Shown here: piece after piece, positions 11,719 to 22,555 of the stretch
Layout of the letters: every line of letters starts with the position of its first letter
Position numbering within the stretch: position 1 is the first letter of the stretch
Assembly: GCA_023376005.1 (NCBI GenBank)
Contig: CM042151.1
Span: 73,196,605-73,260,604 of the forward strand
Direction of reading: 5' to 3'
DNA from: Doryteuthis pealeii
Lineage: Eukaryota; Mollusca; Cephalopoda; Myopsida; Loliginidae
DNA length: 64,000 nucleotides
Position numbers and translations under genes: made by a program
The notes under the pieces: generated by a model
What the model was told of the DNA's origin: nothing
Database searches by the model: none
Seen by the model: only the letters and a program-made list of their open reading frames with translations

Positions 11719-12485
11719 TATAAAAAATTGAGGTTAAATGTGAATATGACGTTAAGGAAACAAGCGCTACAACGATAAGTGAATGCAACGTTTAATAACA
11801 CATATAAAGCATATAAAAGAAGTGGTTTACAAGGCAATGTTTGAGAAAGTTCATAGTTTAGGTCGGAACAAATGGAACCGGAGGGAGAAAAGTTCATTCA
11901 ACAAGTTAACAGCACCGTTCGAGGTAAAGCCGTATTCAAAGTGTAGTAAAGGTTTGGTTTGGTGTGGTAAGGTTTGGTTTGCAAGAGTTAATCCTGCTAC
12001 AGCCTTTCGACAAGGTATCAATGGGGGAAGCTTGTCCGAATGCTGCATCAATCGAGGGCTCCTCTATTTCATCCTGGACAGAAAGAAGGTAATTACTATC
12101 GGCCTTCAAGGGGTAAAGATAGTAAACTCTAAAGGTTCAGAAGCAGGGTATGGCCAGAATCCTTCGAGGATTCATATTTTGTCCGTAGTCCTAATTCATA
12201 GAAAGAGAGAGTGCTTAAATGCACTTATCTTATGGTGACCACATGGGGTGCTGCTGTTAGCTCGCAGTCACTCTAAGGAGATGCCGGTAGAAGAGATGTG
12301 ATCCCCTTAAGGGATGTTGTTAGAAGAGAAATAGTAGGCACTGTCATGGCCTTTTATAAAGGACATCACGTAAGTTAAAAGGTTAAGGCAAGCTGCTGCT
12401 GATATGTGTCGGTGAAACCCGAATCCTGACCCCTAAGGGCTCGGGTGCCGGTGTAGACAGAAGATAGTAACATAAAATTCCAATA
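11719..12485 (-). mobile_element. Solo-LTR-like element, family 1, copy B
   Basis: 767 bp flanked by exact GGAT duplications (11715-11718 and 12486-12489). On the minus strand it keeps the TATA box (TTTATAAAAGG near 12350-12362) and the ATTAAA signal (11791-11796). At the donor position the sequence reads AAGATAAGTG, so the splice donor GT is lost in this copy. The ends are TATAAAAAATTG and CCAATA on the plus strand. A 151-codon open frame inside (11783-12238) is not conserved in the other copies, and I do not call it a gene. Confidence 0.65.
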
Positions 12486-12489
12486 GGAT

Positions 12490-12909
12490 AGGTTTATTTA
12501 TTTTTTAAGATAACGATGTAATTTTTCCCAATCGGATAATTTGATCTTTGAATTAACCGTTTTTCTTTGTAACAACCCTGTACAATCTTTAATTGTTTTT
12601 CACAAGATTTTTTATAAACAAAGTTCGGAAATATTTATTTCCGTTTTATTTCAGATGTCCTAAACTGATCACGTGACCTTTTTGGTGATACCTACTAATT
12701 GATATGCCGATAGGTATTTGCTTAAATACCCGTTTTGGGTGGTTAGAACCTGTGTTAATATTACAAGGTGTTTGGTTGGGTTTTTAAAAAAGGATATTAA
12801 AAATTAGCAATCTATAACACTATGATAGTGTTATAGGGTTGACTGGCGATATTAAATTAATTACTTGAGAATAATTAGGATAGTTTGTTAGAAGTTAAAG
12901 TTACTTTTG
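12490..12909. other. Spacer between two solo LTRs
   Basis: No gene is seen. It contains a perfect small palindrome (12812-12836, arms CTATAACACTA). The spacer ends with TAAG (12910-12913), the target duplication of the next element. Confidence 0.5.
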
Positions 12910-12913
12910 TAAG

Positions 12914-13707
12914 TGTTATATCTTAAGATATCCGTAAAAGCGTATGGTTTGCAAAGAAGAATAATGGACAAGATGAATTGGATAAAAATCGTTTATTGAA
13001 ATAACGAGTGTGAAAATTGTTGTTGTTGTTGGTGTAGATAATCGTAGTAGTTCTCTGGAGTGGCCGAGGGGTCGTAAGTCAGGAATGGCCGTGGGGTCGG
13101 TGAGGTGTAGAATCGTATGATAATACGTCAGTTCTCTCTTGGCCTGGTGCGAGGCGTGAGGTAGTAGAAAGTGAGTTGATACGGTCACTTGGTGTAGGGA
13201 CCAAGTCAGGAATTACCCAGTGGAATAGTGATGGTCAGGGAAGGTAAGGATATCGGCCGGCCGTGGTAATGAGTTGAAGTAAGTGTCGGGTAGGTGCGGG
13301 CGCGACGTTGTAGTGGAAAATAGCGGCCTTTTGATCCAGCCCGCCTGGTGATATTCTCGGCGTCCTCGCCGTCCGTCAACTGCCGATTCTCAAAAATGCC
13401 TGGGTTTATATGCTACGCGATCGGCTCCAGAATGCCTTTGAGGTGTTTAGCGGGAAGATTTTTCATTGGCTGAAAATCCAGATTCCTTACAATATTATTT
13501 TTTGTTTGTTTTGGAATTCCCTTCAAGCGTAACTCAATCCGAGCCTATGCGCAGAACTGCGTCGAATTGGTCACTTCGTGATAGGGTACCATTGAGTTCA
13601 CTTCCGCTTATTGCCTCCGACTTGATTTTTGATGTTTTATGCTAGCGAGGTGTATTTTGTGAGTAAGCATTGTGAATCATAAGAGATATCTTCTCTCTGA
13701 TATAACA
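12914..13707 (-). mobile_element. Solo LTR, family 2, copy D
   Basis: 794 bp with TGTTATATC at the left end, GATATAACA at the right end (TG...CA termini with a 9-bp inverted match) and exact TAAG duplications (12910-12913 and 13708-13711). On the minus strand it has a TATA box (GCATATAAACCC near 13403-13414) and AATAAA (12992-12997). Its nearest relative in the window is 26461-27328; both share AGTGAACTCAA and the CGCATAGGCTC region. No internal or second LTR adjoins it, so I call it a solo LTR. Confidence 0.7.
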
Positions 13708-13837
13708 TAAGGTAGTGTAAAAACAAGAAAAACCGAAATAATAATAATAATATTAAAAATCACTATTTGTTTACATAAGCTATGCGGGATTCTTTACGTT
13801 GTCAAAAAACAAAGATTTGGGTCACGTAGACCAACAT

Positions 13838-14165
13838 TCCTAAAAACAATGGGATTTGATCAGGAATTTCAATTTTTGATTAATAAACAAATAAATTACC
13901 TTGGGTTGTCAGAAGAAATAAACGGTAGATTCCTAAAAACAATGGGATTTGATCAGGAATTTCAATTTTTGATTAATAAACAAATAAATTACCTTGGGTT
14001 GTCAGAAGAAATAAACGGTAGATTCCTAAAACAATGGGATTTGATCAGGAATTTCAATTTTTGATTAATAAACAAATAAATTACCTTGGGTTGTCAGAAG
14101 AAATAAACGGTAGATTCCTAAAAACAATGGAATTTGATCAGGAATTGCAATTTTTGATTTAAATA
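13838..14165 (+). repeat. 93-bp minisatellite, about 3.5 copies
   Basis: Units begin at TCCTAAAAACAATGG at 13838, 13931, 14024 and 14116. Spacings are 93, 93 and 92 bp. The first three are nearly identical and the last is diverged and partial. Because 93 is a multiple of three, the array is open for 71 codons, but there is no other sign of a gene. Confidence 0.92.
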
Positions 14166-15200
14166 AATAACAATAATTCACTTTGGGTTTCAATTGAAAA
14201 ACAAAAACAAAAAACTAAAGGAAAATTACAACTAAGACTGGCACAAGGCCATTTATACAAATAATCAATATTATCGAGTGGCTCACCGATCAAAGAGAAG
14301 TGGGGAGATTTTCTACTCCTCCCCGATGCTTACGCGGCCAATCAGAAACGTATGTTCGTGGGGTGGGGGCTGGACCCCATAAAAAGAAGACCTGAAGAGG
14401 GAACAACACACAGAGATCGAGAGCTCGCTACAAGTCAGAGCCCTTGCCACCACTTTGCCGCTGCTTTCTGCCACCTTGCCACTCGGTACCGAATTGACCC
14501 TTTAACCATAAAAATCTAGCTGTAGATTGCCAGTCAACTAAAGAAAAGAAACTACCTTCACGCTCCTTTGTCGCCATACAAGATATCCATCTTTGTATTA
14601 TTAATAAAGGTATTTTTGTACATAAAACATTAATAAGCGTTCGTGGTTATTTGTTTTGTTGACCCGTTGAGTTGAGAAAGCACGAAACCAGCTCTCCTTC
14701 AGCCTTCCTGTTGATCAGCAAACAACGAAAGAATGGGATGTCCAAACGGGCAGGTTCAAGCACCATTTAAGTTACCCACATCACCACACACCCCGATAAA
14801 ATGACTGTGATACTGTGCCGAAGCATCGTTCCATAAATTGAAACCGTGCCCCAGCATAGTACCATAAATCGTTTATCCAATACTTTATCCAAGCAAGTTG
14901 ATATGGGGGAGTGAAGTTATGTTAATTTCAAAGAATGTTCGGGAACAGAATATTCGATCGAAATTATGTAACAGTCCTGTAAAATCTATATTATTTGGAT
15001 TATTCTGGCTATTATCCTCATCTTCATTGTTATCGGTACAACATTTCGGCCTACTTGCCCTTCGGGCTTCTTCAGGTGTTACTTGTCGGACTCTGGAACC
15101 TTCACTTCGAATTGGGGAGCCTAACTAAACAATGATTTAAAAAAAGACGTGCCAACCATAATTTCTATTGTTACATAATTATTAGATTCCTAATATTTAT
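14166..15200 (+). other. Unclassified LTR-like or promoter-like segment
   Basis: It has a TATA-like CCCATAAAAAG (14387-14397), a downstream GC-richer stretch, then TTAATAAAGG (14600-14609) as a possible poly(A) signal. That order would fit U3-R-U5 of an LTR on the plus strand. I could not find paired ends or a target duplication, so the class is open. The segment 14980-15130 is a minus-strand copy of the GAAACGTTGTA-type module seen at 10005 and 37340. Confidence 0.35.
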
Positions 15201-15207
15201 GTACAGT

Positions 15208-15507
15208 AGTGTAGAAATCAAAATGGCTGTCATAAGTTACAGCCCACGGCCTTGAAGGATAAGTGACAAGGCTTGACCTCAGTCCTAACCTTCCGGTGGA
15301 TACCGTGAGAATCGGTGGAGAAGACCCTCTTCCGGTTTAGATTAGAAATAGATTTTAGTCAGTCGGCGAGAAACCACGACGATGGTGAGTCGTGTTATAC
15401 ACGCTCCGACTCGATCTGCGCAGGTAGTCTGGTGGGGGATTTCGAGAATAAAATATGATCAAAGTAAATCGAAGTCTTGTGTTATTATCTAAAAACTAAC
15501 AATGACA
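15208..15507 (+). mobile_element. Candidate LTR remnant (TGTAGAAATC...ACTAACA)
   Basis: The segment begins TGTAGAAATC, contains GAGAATAAAATATG (15447-15460) as a possible poly(A) signal, and ends near AAAACTAACA. That is an LTR-like composition of about 300 bp. No partner copy or target duplication was found in the window. Low confidence. Confidence 0.3.
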
Positions 15508-16505
15508 CAGGGCTTCTGATAAAGAGAAATCCCCAATGGAAGACCAGACACGAAGTCCCCAGGAGAAGTTCAGACGTTAGAAGAGACCTAGAAGAACTTA
15601 AGATGTCAGAAAAACAGAAGAGGAATAGAAGTAAGAAGTAAGTAATAAGAAGGGTATACAACACTATCCAAATTCATAAACTACAATTGTGAACAAATAA
15701 GATTCAAAAAGTAATTAAACAATATCTAGAATTTGATTGGATAAAGCAAGTCATGAGTTGTGTTTACACATACGTTTGCGCTTTGGAGTTCCAGAAAGTT
15801 AGTAAATTATTACAGCCAAAAAGAAAAATACCAAATCGGAGTCGGTAGTTATGCATATAAATGGGAATACAAATCAACAAGTCAGTCTATCTTTATTCAC
15901 GCGGGTAGTAGAGATTCAGCATGTAAACAGTAGAGACCCGACACAGCAATAAAGGCGTCACCCACCACCATGATAGGAGACTTTGTCCCAGCCGTGTGTG
16001 AAGGACCTTACTTTGGCATGAGAAGATGCCTTTGATGAACAGTGACTCCACCAATCGACCTAACGCTAGAGATGCTGATAACATCTAGCGACACGACAAC
16101 ATTTCCGCAATTCGCCCCACCTTCCAACCCAACACAACCTTCTGCTTACTACTATGCGATTATCCTATCCTACCCGACAGCCATTTCGACTAACAAACGA
16201 GACATTTGTCTACAGGTTGTGAGTAATTGACACCTTTCCTAATTTATTCAGTTTTCTACCGACCAACGACCACGGAATTAATTTCTTTGTTGTTGTTAAC
16301 TATATACCCTATGTTTGTTATTCGTATTGGGTAGAAAGATGTTTGGGTGTTTTAAGGTTTAAATGTAGCTGGATATTCTGGTTGCGTGTTCTTAGAATTT
16401 TTGCTTTGCACCCCATCTCATTTGGTTGTGCTGAAAAGAAGGAATTTAAGGAACGAAAAAGAAAGAGACACAGAAGGAGGTTTTATGATTTAGGCTTTAT
16501 TGACT
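15508..16505. other. No recognised gene
   Basis: Moderately GC sequence with short open frames only on both strands and no repeat partner that I noticed. It ends at the 18-bp sequence that is inverted on the far side of the Gag element. Confidence 0.45.
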
Positions 16506-16540
16506 GGACATAGTCGCCTGTGGCAAGGGGATATCCCCTT
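16506..16540. repeat. 18-bp inverted flank plus 16-bp perfect palindrome
   Basis: GGACATAGTCGCCTGTGG (16506-16523) is exactly reverse-complemented at 19567-19584, immediately outside the right LTR. It is followed by the perfect palindrome AAGGGGATATCCCCTT (16525-16540). Confidence 0.85.
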
Positions 16541-16549
16541 CATTTCATA

Positions 16550-16672
16550 CAATTTCATACAAGGGTTAAAAACGCGGGAACAAACCTTTTGGGCGGAAGT
16601 GGGCGGAGTCCACTCCTGCTGGTATTGCATCAAATATATTTATAGAAATGTAAGCTTATAAAAAACTTAACA
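16550..16672 (-). repeat. Downstream LTR of the Gag-only element
   Basis: The 123-bp partner of 19444-19566. On the minus strand it carries CTATAAATATATTTG, a likely TATA box. Similarity to the other LTR stops where a poly(A) signal and U5 would be expected, so this copy may be truncated or rearranged. Confidence 0.8.
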
Positions 16673-17838
16673 CTCACCTCCATAAGCTTATATGAAGTCA
16701 AAATAAAATTTACAGTTAAAGGTAGACAATTCTTGTTAAATTCAATTAAAAATAGGTTTATACTTTTCACATTTAAAATTAAATATTATTTAAAGTTCAT
16801 ATTTTCATAATACAAAGTTCATCACATTATGATAATGTGGTCAATAGTTCAATTGCTTTCAAAAGTTTTTTTTTTACTTGTATTCACATGATCCTCTATT
16901 TTTTGGGGTACTGTCCTTGTTGTTACATGATCCTTTCATTTTATTTTTCTTCCTTCCTCCATAAGGCAGATTTTCACATAATTACAATTTCTTTTCTTCC
17001 TTCTACCATTTTTGGGTGTTGGGCTTATTGTCACATGATCTCTTTTTTTCTACTTTTAATTTAAGTTTTTTTTGGGTTTTTAAAAATTTTTTTTTTATTC
17101 AAAAGTAAGAAAAAATTCAGTTCAAAGTACAGTCAATAGATACGTAAATACATTCCTTTTATTCTATTTATTGTTCACTGGTTTTGTGAATATTATATGC
17201 TATTTCTTCACAAGCTGTGTTAAATAGACTGAGTTTCATTCTGTAATTCATTTCATATGAAATTGAGTCTTATATCTATATGTTTGACTAACATCATATG
17301 CTTCTCATATGGTTTACTCTTAAATTGTGACAATTTTATTACGATGAAATATAAATTGGTCTATTCATAATTATTTAAAAAATTAATCTTCCAACAATTT
17401 TTTCTATACAATCTTTCGTTAGTTTGTATATTCATTTTATTATTTACTCATAATATTATTTTCAAATATATAGTAGACAGACAGGTTTGAATATTATTCA
17501 TTAAATTTATCAATGACTTTTACTTTCCTGACGATTTTTACAACTTCTTTCTCGGGAAAATATACCGAATAAGCAGGACTATATTTATTATATCCCATAA
17601 ATATCCCCTTTTCACTTCTACCGTGTAGTTTCTTAGGGTTCTGTAAATTAAATACACATAGCAAATGTTCACAAATAAATGCATGTAAGAAATTTCTGGT
17701 TCAATTTTCATTTCAAATAAAGACATACCTCATTTGTAAGTTGTTTCAATATAATTACCCAAAGGTAATTCTTCAATTAAATATATTAATTGGTAAAGTC
17801 CTTTTTTTTTCCTTTTTTTAAATATTTTTTCTTTTTTT
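16673..17838. other. Non-coding tail of the Gag-only element
   Basis: AT-rich sequence between the Gag stop and the downstream LTR. I looked for pol remnants on the minus strand (protease, integrase and RT motifs) and saw none. Only short open frames are present, such as 17538-17726. Confidence 0.55.
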
Positions 17839-19296
17839 TTAGAAATGAAATCCAAATGTCTCACAACTATCGGGTTCGTACTCTTCCATCATGGTAGGGC
17901 TAGCAACACTCGCGCTGTGTCCTTTCTCTTCGTTTGTATCAGTTTGAACTGCTATAGTCCTGGTACATCGTCTCCCTCGTGGGACGGTCAGCGGTTCATA
18001 TTTCCCATCTTGGAATGCTTTTGCCGAAATTTTTGTGTATTTTAACTTAACTGTCGGTTTTTCTACCTTTTCAGTAGTGCGTAAAGGTCTTTTATGTTTA
18101 TTTTTCTCTCTGTTTTTCAGTGTGTTGCAGGAATTTATTACAACATTTTCAGGTTTAGTCACCTTGAAGTAGGGATTATTTCTCTTCGTGCTGTTCGTCG
18201 TTAATTTTGCTGTCTTTTCCCGTCTGCAATATTTTGTAGCGTGAGTTCCATTTTTGCAAATTCCACACCAGTTTTCTTGTGTTTTAAATTTGTTTTTATT
18301 TCGACATTCAAAGCTTCTATGTCCATATTTTCTACAAATATAACATGTCCCTTTAAATTTGTTTTTGTTGTGTTGTCTTGGCGGGGACGCTATTCTTTCT
18401 TTCACGCACATTACCTTGTTGACAGTTGTATCTTCTGTTTTTCTGGTTTTAGTGAAAAGAAATGACTTTTTTTCATCTGTGTCTTTCAGTGAGTTGACTG
18501 AATTTTCTTTTATTTTATTTCGGCAATACTTCGTGTCGTGGTTATTTTTCTTGCAATGTTCACACCATCTTTTTAAAAAATTTTGGCGGGCTTTGCATTC
18601 GAAATTCCGGTGTCCAAATTTTTGGCAATTGAAACATCTTATGGTTTTATAATTTTGTTGAACATTTATTTTCATAGAATAATCTTCTCGTGGTCCATTT
18701 GTTCGGCATTTTTCGGTCTCTTCAAAACTTCTTAGAGCTGATTTAAATTCGTTGAATTTTAATTCGTCCTTCCTTTGTGTTATCACAGTCGAAAAGGGTT
18801 TAAAATCATTCGGGAGGCCCTTTAGTATCATAGCTATTAATAAGCTTTCAGATATGTTTTCACCAACCGAGTTTAACGAAGACGCAGCATTTTCTCCTCG
18901 TAAAAGATAGTCTGTAACACTTTCATGTTCTGACATTTTTAGTGATGTCAATTCCGTGTATAGAGAAATTATCCTTGGTTTACTGCTTCCAACATAATGT
19001 TCTCTCAATATTTGCATTGCCAACCTTCCGTTATTTCTCGCGTCCCTCATAATTAGAGTAAGGCTTCTGTCATCGAGTACTTGGGTCATCAGAGCAAAAA
19101 CTTCAGCGTTTTTTTCTGGTTGAATATCGTCAGTCTCGGATTCTATAATATATGCCAGTTTCTGGAGTCGTAGGTAGGAAACAAATTTAACTTCCCATAA
19201 CTGAAATTGTTCAGGGTCTCCATTAAAATAAATTCTATTATTATAATTACTGGGAGCATAACCTGTTGAGGTTTGGTAAGTAGTAGAGGAGTGCAT
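17839..19296 (-). CDS. Copia-type Gag with four CCHC zinc knuckles
   Basis: An intact 485-residue frame. Residues about 20-195 resemble the UBN2/Copia-type Gag domain (for example FQLWEVKFVSYL near 31-42 and LKGLPNDFKPF near 158-168), which assembles virus-like particles. Four CX2CX4HX4C knuckles follow at about 221-234, 245-258, 318-331 and 344-357. They form two similar pairs separated by a basic linker, so the nucleic-acid-binding region looks tandemly duplicated. The remaining 125 residues are basic and then acidic, with no protease motif. The start is the first ATG after a leader of about 150 bases from the upstream LTR. Absence of stops in a 3-kb element with near-identical LTRs suggests recent activity or selection. 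Copia affinity rests on the Gag domain only. Confidence 0.82.
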   Translation of the reverse strand: MHSSTTYQTSTGYAPSNYNNRIYFNGDPEQFQLWEVKFVSYLRLQKLAYIIESETDDIQPEKNAEVFALMTQVLDDRSLTLIMRDARNNGRLAMQILREHYVGSSKPRIISLYTELTSLKMSEHESVTDYLLRGENAASSLNSVGENISESLLIAMILKGLPNDFKPFSTVITQRKDELKFNEFKSALRSFEETEKCRTNGPREDYSMKINVQQNYKTIRCFNCQKFGHRNFECKARQNFLKRWCEHCKKNNHDTKYCRNKIKENSVNSLKDTDEKKSFLFTKTRKTEDTTVNKVMCVKERIASPPRQHNKNKFKGTCYICRKYGHRSFECRNKNKFKTQENWCGICKNGTHATKYCRREKTAKLTTNSTKRNNPYFKVTKPENVVINSCNTLKNREKNKHKRPLRTTEKVEKPTVKLKYTKISAKAFQDGKYEPLTVPRGRRCTRTIAVQTDTNEEKGHSASVASPTMMEEYEPDSCETFGFHF

Positions 19297-19443
19297 AGTG
19301 AAAATAATGCGTGAAATAATAATAGGATTTACAATAGGTAAAAGTATAAAGTGAGGAGCTGGTCACATAGGGTACGGATAAAGATAAGTCAGCAGAGGTT
19401 AACACACGAGGTAAATTCAACAAGGATTTATTACGAACTGATT

Positions 19444-19566
19444 CAATTTCATACAAGGGTTAAAAATGCGGGAACAAACCTTTTGGGCGGAAGTGGGCGG
19501 AGTCCACTCCTGCTGGTGTTGCATCAAATATATTTATAGAAATGTAAGCTTATAAAAAACTTAACA
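19444..19566 (-). repeat. Upstream LTR of the Gag-only element
   Basis: 123 bp, 98 percent identical to 16550-16672. On the minus strand it is followed by GTAATAAATCC, so the functional LTR (R and U5) probably extends further into the leader than the shared repeat does. Confidence 0.8.
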
Positions 19567-20290
19567 CCACAGGCGACTATGTCCGGCCGAGGAAGCGAAT
19601 ACACGCAGTTAAGGCCTGAACTTGAATGGCCGAGATATTCTTTTGGGGGTTGGGGGACAATCCTTTTTGTTGCACATGCGCTGAGGGTTATTCCGGTGAA
19701 GGCCCATGGGAATTTGTTTTTTTTTTTTAAATTTTAATTTAATTTAATTTTAATTTAATCCCCACATTCTTTCATTTTCTGACAAACTTGCGTATTTTCA
19801 TCATCGTCATTTCAAACATTGTTAGTGGTGTTGGCATCCGTTCTCGACCGGCCGGAATACGTCTCACAGACCGGTATCCGCACCACCGGCACCCTACAAA
19901 CTGGATGATCCCAACATGAGTTGAACACGCAACTATCTTTGTTTGAGTGACCGGAATTCGTTTCCACCGGCTCTCTACAAAGCCTTTCTATTTCACTGTC
20001 TATCTCATGGACCCCTATAAAAATAAAAATAAAATCATGTGGACCTCTATATAAATAAAGATGAAATTTATCACAAATATTTAAATGAAAATCACATCCA
20101 ATATTTGCACTGAGTAGTGAAAGAGATATAGTAGCAATATTAGCTTTCTTCCTGGTATTGATTAACTTCCATGCAAATAGAGTGTTATGATGCAATTTTC
20201 TATATTGAATGAAGCAATGGTTGCCAAAGTAATACCTACAATTATTAGAGAGTTTTCTTCACTGGAGTACGGTAGGGATACCCAAAATGA
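19567..20290. other. No recognised gene; T-rich spacer
   Basis: It begins with the 18-bp inverted copy of 16506-16523 (19567-19584). The rest contains a T-tract, an AATTTAATTTAATTTT-type run (19733-19760) and short unconserved frames (for example minus 19812-20195) without a recognisable domain. Confidence 0.45.
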
Positions 20291-21244
20291 GACTAAATTG
20301 CATTTTTGACAAAATCACTTTATCCCCTCCCCCTAGAGAAAATAATTTACCAAAAATCAGGTAATTATCGGATTTTAATAAAATTTTCAGTGTTTATGTA
20401 TCAATGAACGATCTTTATAATGCATTACTTATTTTATTTGAAAACTTTCTCATTTTTTTCAGGTCACTTAATTTTGACCCCCCTTATGTTGGGGGCGTAA
20501 CATTTTATTCGAGTTGGTCATTTGCGATACTAAGTACAGTATAAATAATGAGATAAAAGACCGAAGTTATGAATAGAAACAAAAAAAAATTACGGTTGCT
20601 GTTTTATGAGAAAATAAGTACAGAAAATCGAAAAATAAAATGTAAAAAAAATAATGAATAATTAATTTTTTGGAGATTTCTTTTTTACTAATTTCGATAA
20701 TTATTTAATTGGCTATTATCTTATAAAAGAAAAAAAATTATACATCGATATTTTTTCTGCTTAAAAAGGGAGGGTACATTTTCAATCGAGCTTTTTTTCA
20801 AACAGTAGACTTTTTGCGGAAAAAAATGAGGTTTGCATTAAATAGATATTTATTTCTAGATTCTAAAAATATAACATTTTAAACTTAAAATAAGGCTTAT
20901 CATATTTTAAAACAATTAAATTTATTTTCAATATAAATCACATAATGTTCGACAATTAATTTTATGGAATCCACCAAGAATAAAAATATGAATTACCTCC
21001 CTTAGATAATTGAAGAGTTAAATTATTTTCCCCTTAATTTTTTTTTCTATTCACAACTTCGGTCTTTTATCTATATATAAATAAAAAGTTTGTATTTATA
21101 CTGTAATTAATATCGAACACTGACCAACTTGCAAATATTTTACACCCTTTGCGGGGGTGTCAAAATTAAGTGACCTGAAAAAATGAGAAAGTATTGAAAT
21201 AAAATAATGCATTATAAAGTTCGTTCATTGATTAATCAACACTA

Positions 21245-22443
21245 TCGGAAATTATTCTTCCATTTTCGGAAAAACACCGATAATTGAACTAAAGGGCGCC
21301 GTTAATAAAAAGGGTAGGGAAAAATGAAATTACGAACGGTCTTGCTTGATAGAGAAAAAGAACTTTATTTACAAATAACTCCACAAAGGAGGCAAAAAAT
21401 GAAATATATACAATTCAAATTAGAATTGCATAGAATTCCCCATGCAGACGCAAAATAAACAATTTAGGCGCCAGGTAACAAAAGATACAAATACAAAAAA
21501 CAGAAAGAAAAGACTTACTGTAGAAAGGGTTTAAACAAAAGAACCCTTCAAAAATACACTCTCTCACAGGAGAGGTCAAAATTAGATCGAAAGATGAAAG
21601 TCCTTTCAAATGTCTCTTGTTCATTTTCGCCAAAGAACAAGGCTCGGAAGTTGAAAATAATTTTGACTGAAAGATAAACCTTCTTTCAGTCACTTGCACT
21701 TTCTCGTTAAAGAACAAGGCTCGGAAGTTGAAAATAATTTTGACTGAAAGATAAACCTTCTTTCAGTCACTTGCACCTTCTCGTTAAAGAACAAGGCTCT
21801 CGGAGGTAGGATAGGGCTGGCTCTTCTGCGCTGGTAACTCTCACTTTTCTCTCGTTGTCGTCCGTTTCTTCTTCAAAGAGATGGACACTCAAAAAACAAT
21901 GTCTTCCGTGGTTTGAAGAATATGTGACAAAAACTGCGACCTTTCTCGCCAAAGGAAAATGAAGAAACCACCGTCTCAGCCTTTCTAGGAATTCTGTAGG
22001 GTTGCAACAGCAACAAGCCACCTTTTCTCAATCAAGGTTTTTTTTTAAACCGGCCAATGTCCGTTTTGAAGCAGCTTCGTCACTTAGTGCTAAGACAGGA
22101 TAATCTGCTGGTCGCGCTTCGCTTCCCACTTCCAAAGAGGCTGTTTAGACCACTGCTTGTACGTCCTATCGCTTCGCAGTCCAGTTTCAAAAAGAGGCTT
22201 AGGGGGTGTCAGTGCTAAGACAGGAGAACTGCTAGCACCTTCTGTCTCCTCGCTGGTCAACTTCAAAAGAGGGAGATTTTAGGGGCACGTGACTGATTCC
22301 AGTACCCGGAGCTAGCAACAGCAATTTCCTGATTTCTTCCATTTGTTTTCGTAGAAAAAATACGAAACAAGAGACATTGAAAGGCGGATAAAATATATGC
22401 ATCTAAACTATACAAAATATTTATTAGAATAAAAAATTTCCGA
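21245..22443 (-). mobile_element. 1.2-kb TIR element inserted in the fold-back
   Basis: The ends are TCGGAAATT and AATTTCCGA, a perfect 9-bp inverted repeat. They are flanked by CAACACTA (21237-21244) and CAACGCTG (22444-22451), matching at 6 of 8. The related fold-back at 59183-59190 shows the uninterrupted site GACACTGA. Eight-base duplications fit hAT-like elements, though the class is inferred. Inside, a 77-bp unit containing GAACAAGGCTCGGAAG is tandemly repeated (from 21632, 21709 and 21786). No transposase was recognised; short frames such as minus 21767-22021 show no domain. Confidence 0.6.
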
Positions 22444-22555
22444 CAACGCTGAAAATTTAATAAAAATCCGATAATTCCCTGATTTTTGGTAAATTATTTT
22501 TTCGGGGGGGGGGGGGCTAAATTCATTTCATCAAAAAAACGGATTTTACGTCAAT

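Larger units (their letters stand above)
16550..19566 (-). mobile_element. Gag-only Copia-type LTR retrotransposon
   Basis: Two direct repeats of 123 bp (16550-16672 and 19444-19566) differ at only two positions. On the minus strand they start TGTTAAG. They enclose one intact Gag reading frame and about 1.17 kb of AT-rich non-coding DNA. A purine-rich GGAGGTGAG precedes the TGTTAAG of the downstream LTR, as expected for a polypurine tract. No protease, integrase or reverse transcriptase was recognised. I see no clear target-site duplication or primer-binding site. It is presumably mobilised by enzymes of an autonomous relative. Alternatively, pol was deleted recently. Confidence 0.72.

Noticed and set aside
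11783..12238. A 151-codon plus-strand frame
   Set aside because: It lies inside solo-LTR copy B; the frame is not open in copies A and C.
12916..13188. A 90-codon minus-strand frame
   Set aside because: It is entirely inside a solo LTR and has no domain or counterpart in the other copy.
19812..20195. A 127-codon minus-strand frame
   Set aside because: No recognisable domain, codon pattern or repeat context supports it; length alone is not enough in 64 kb.
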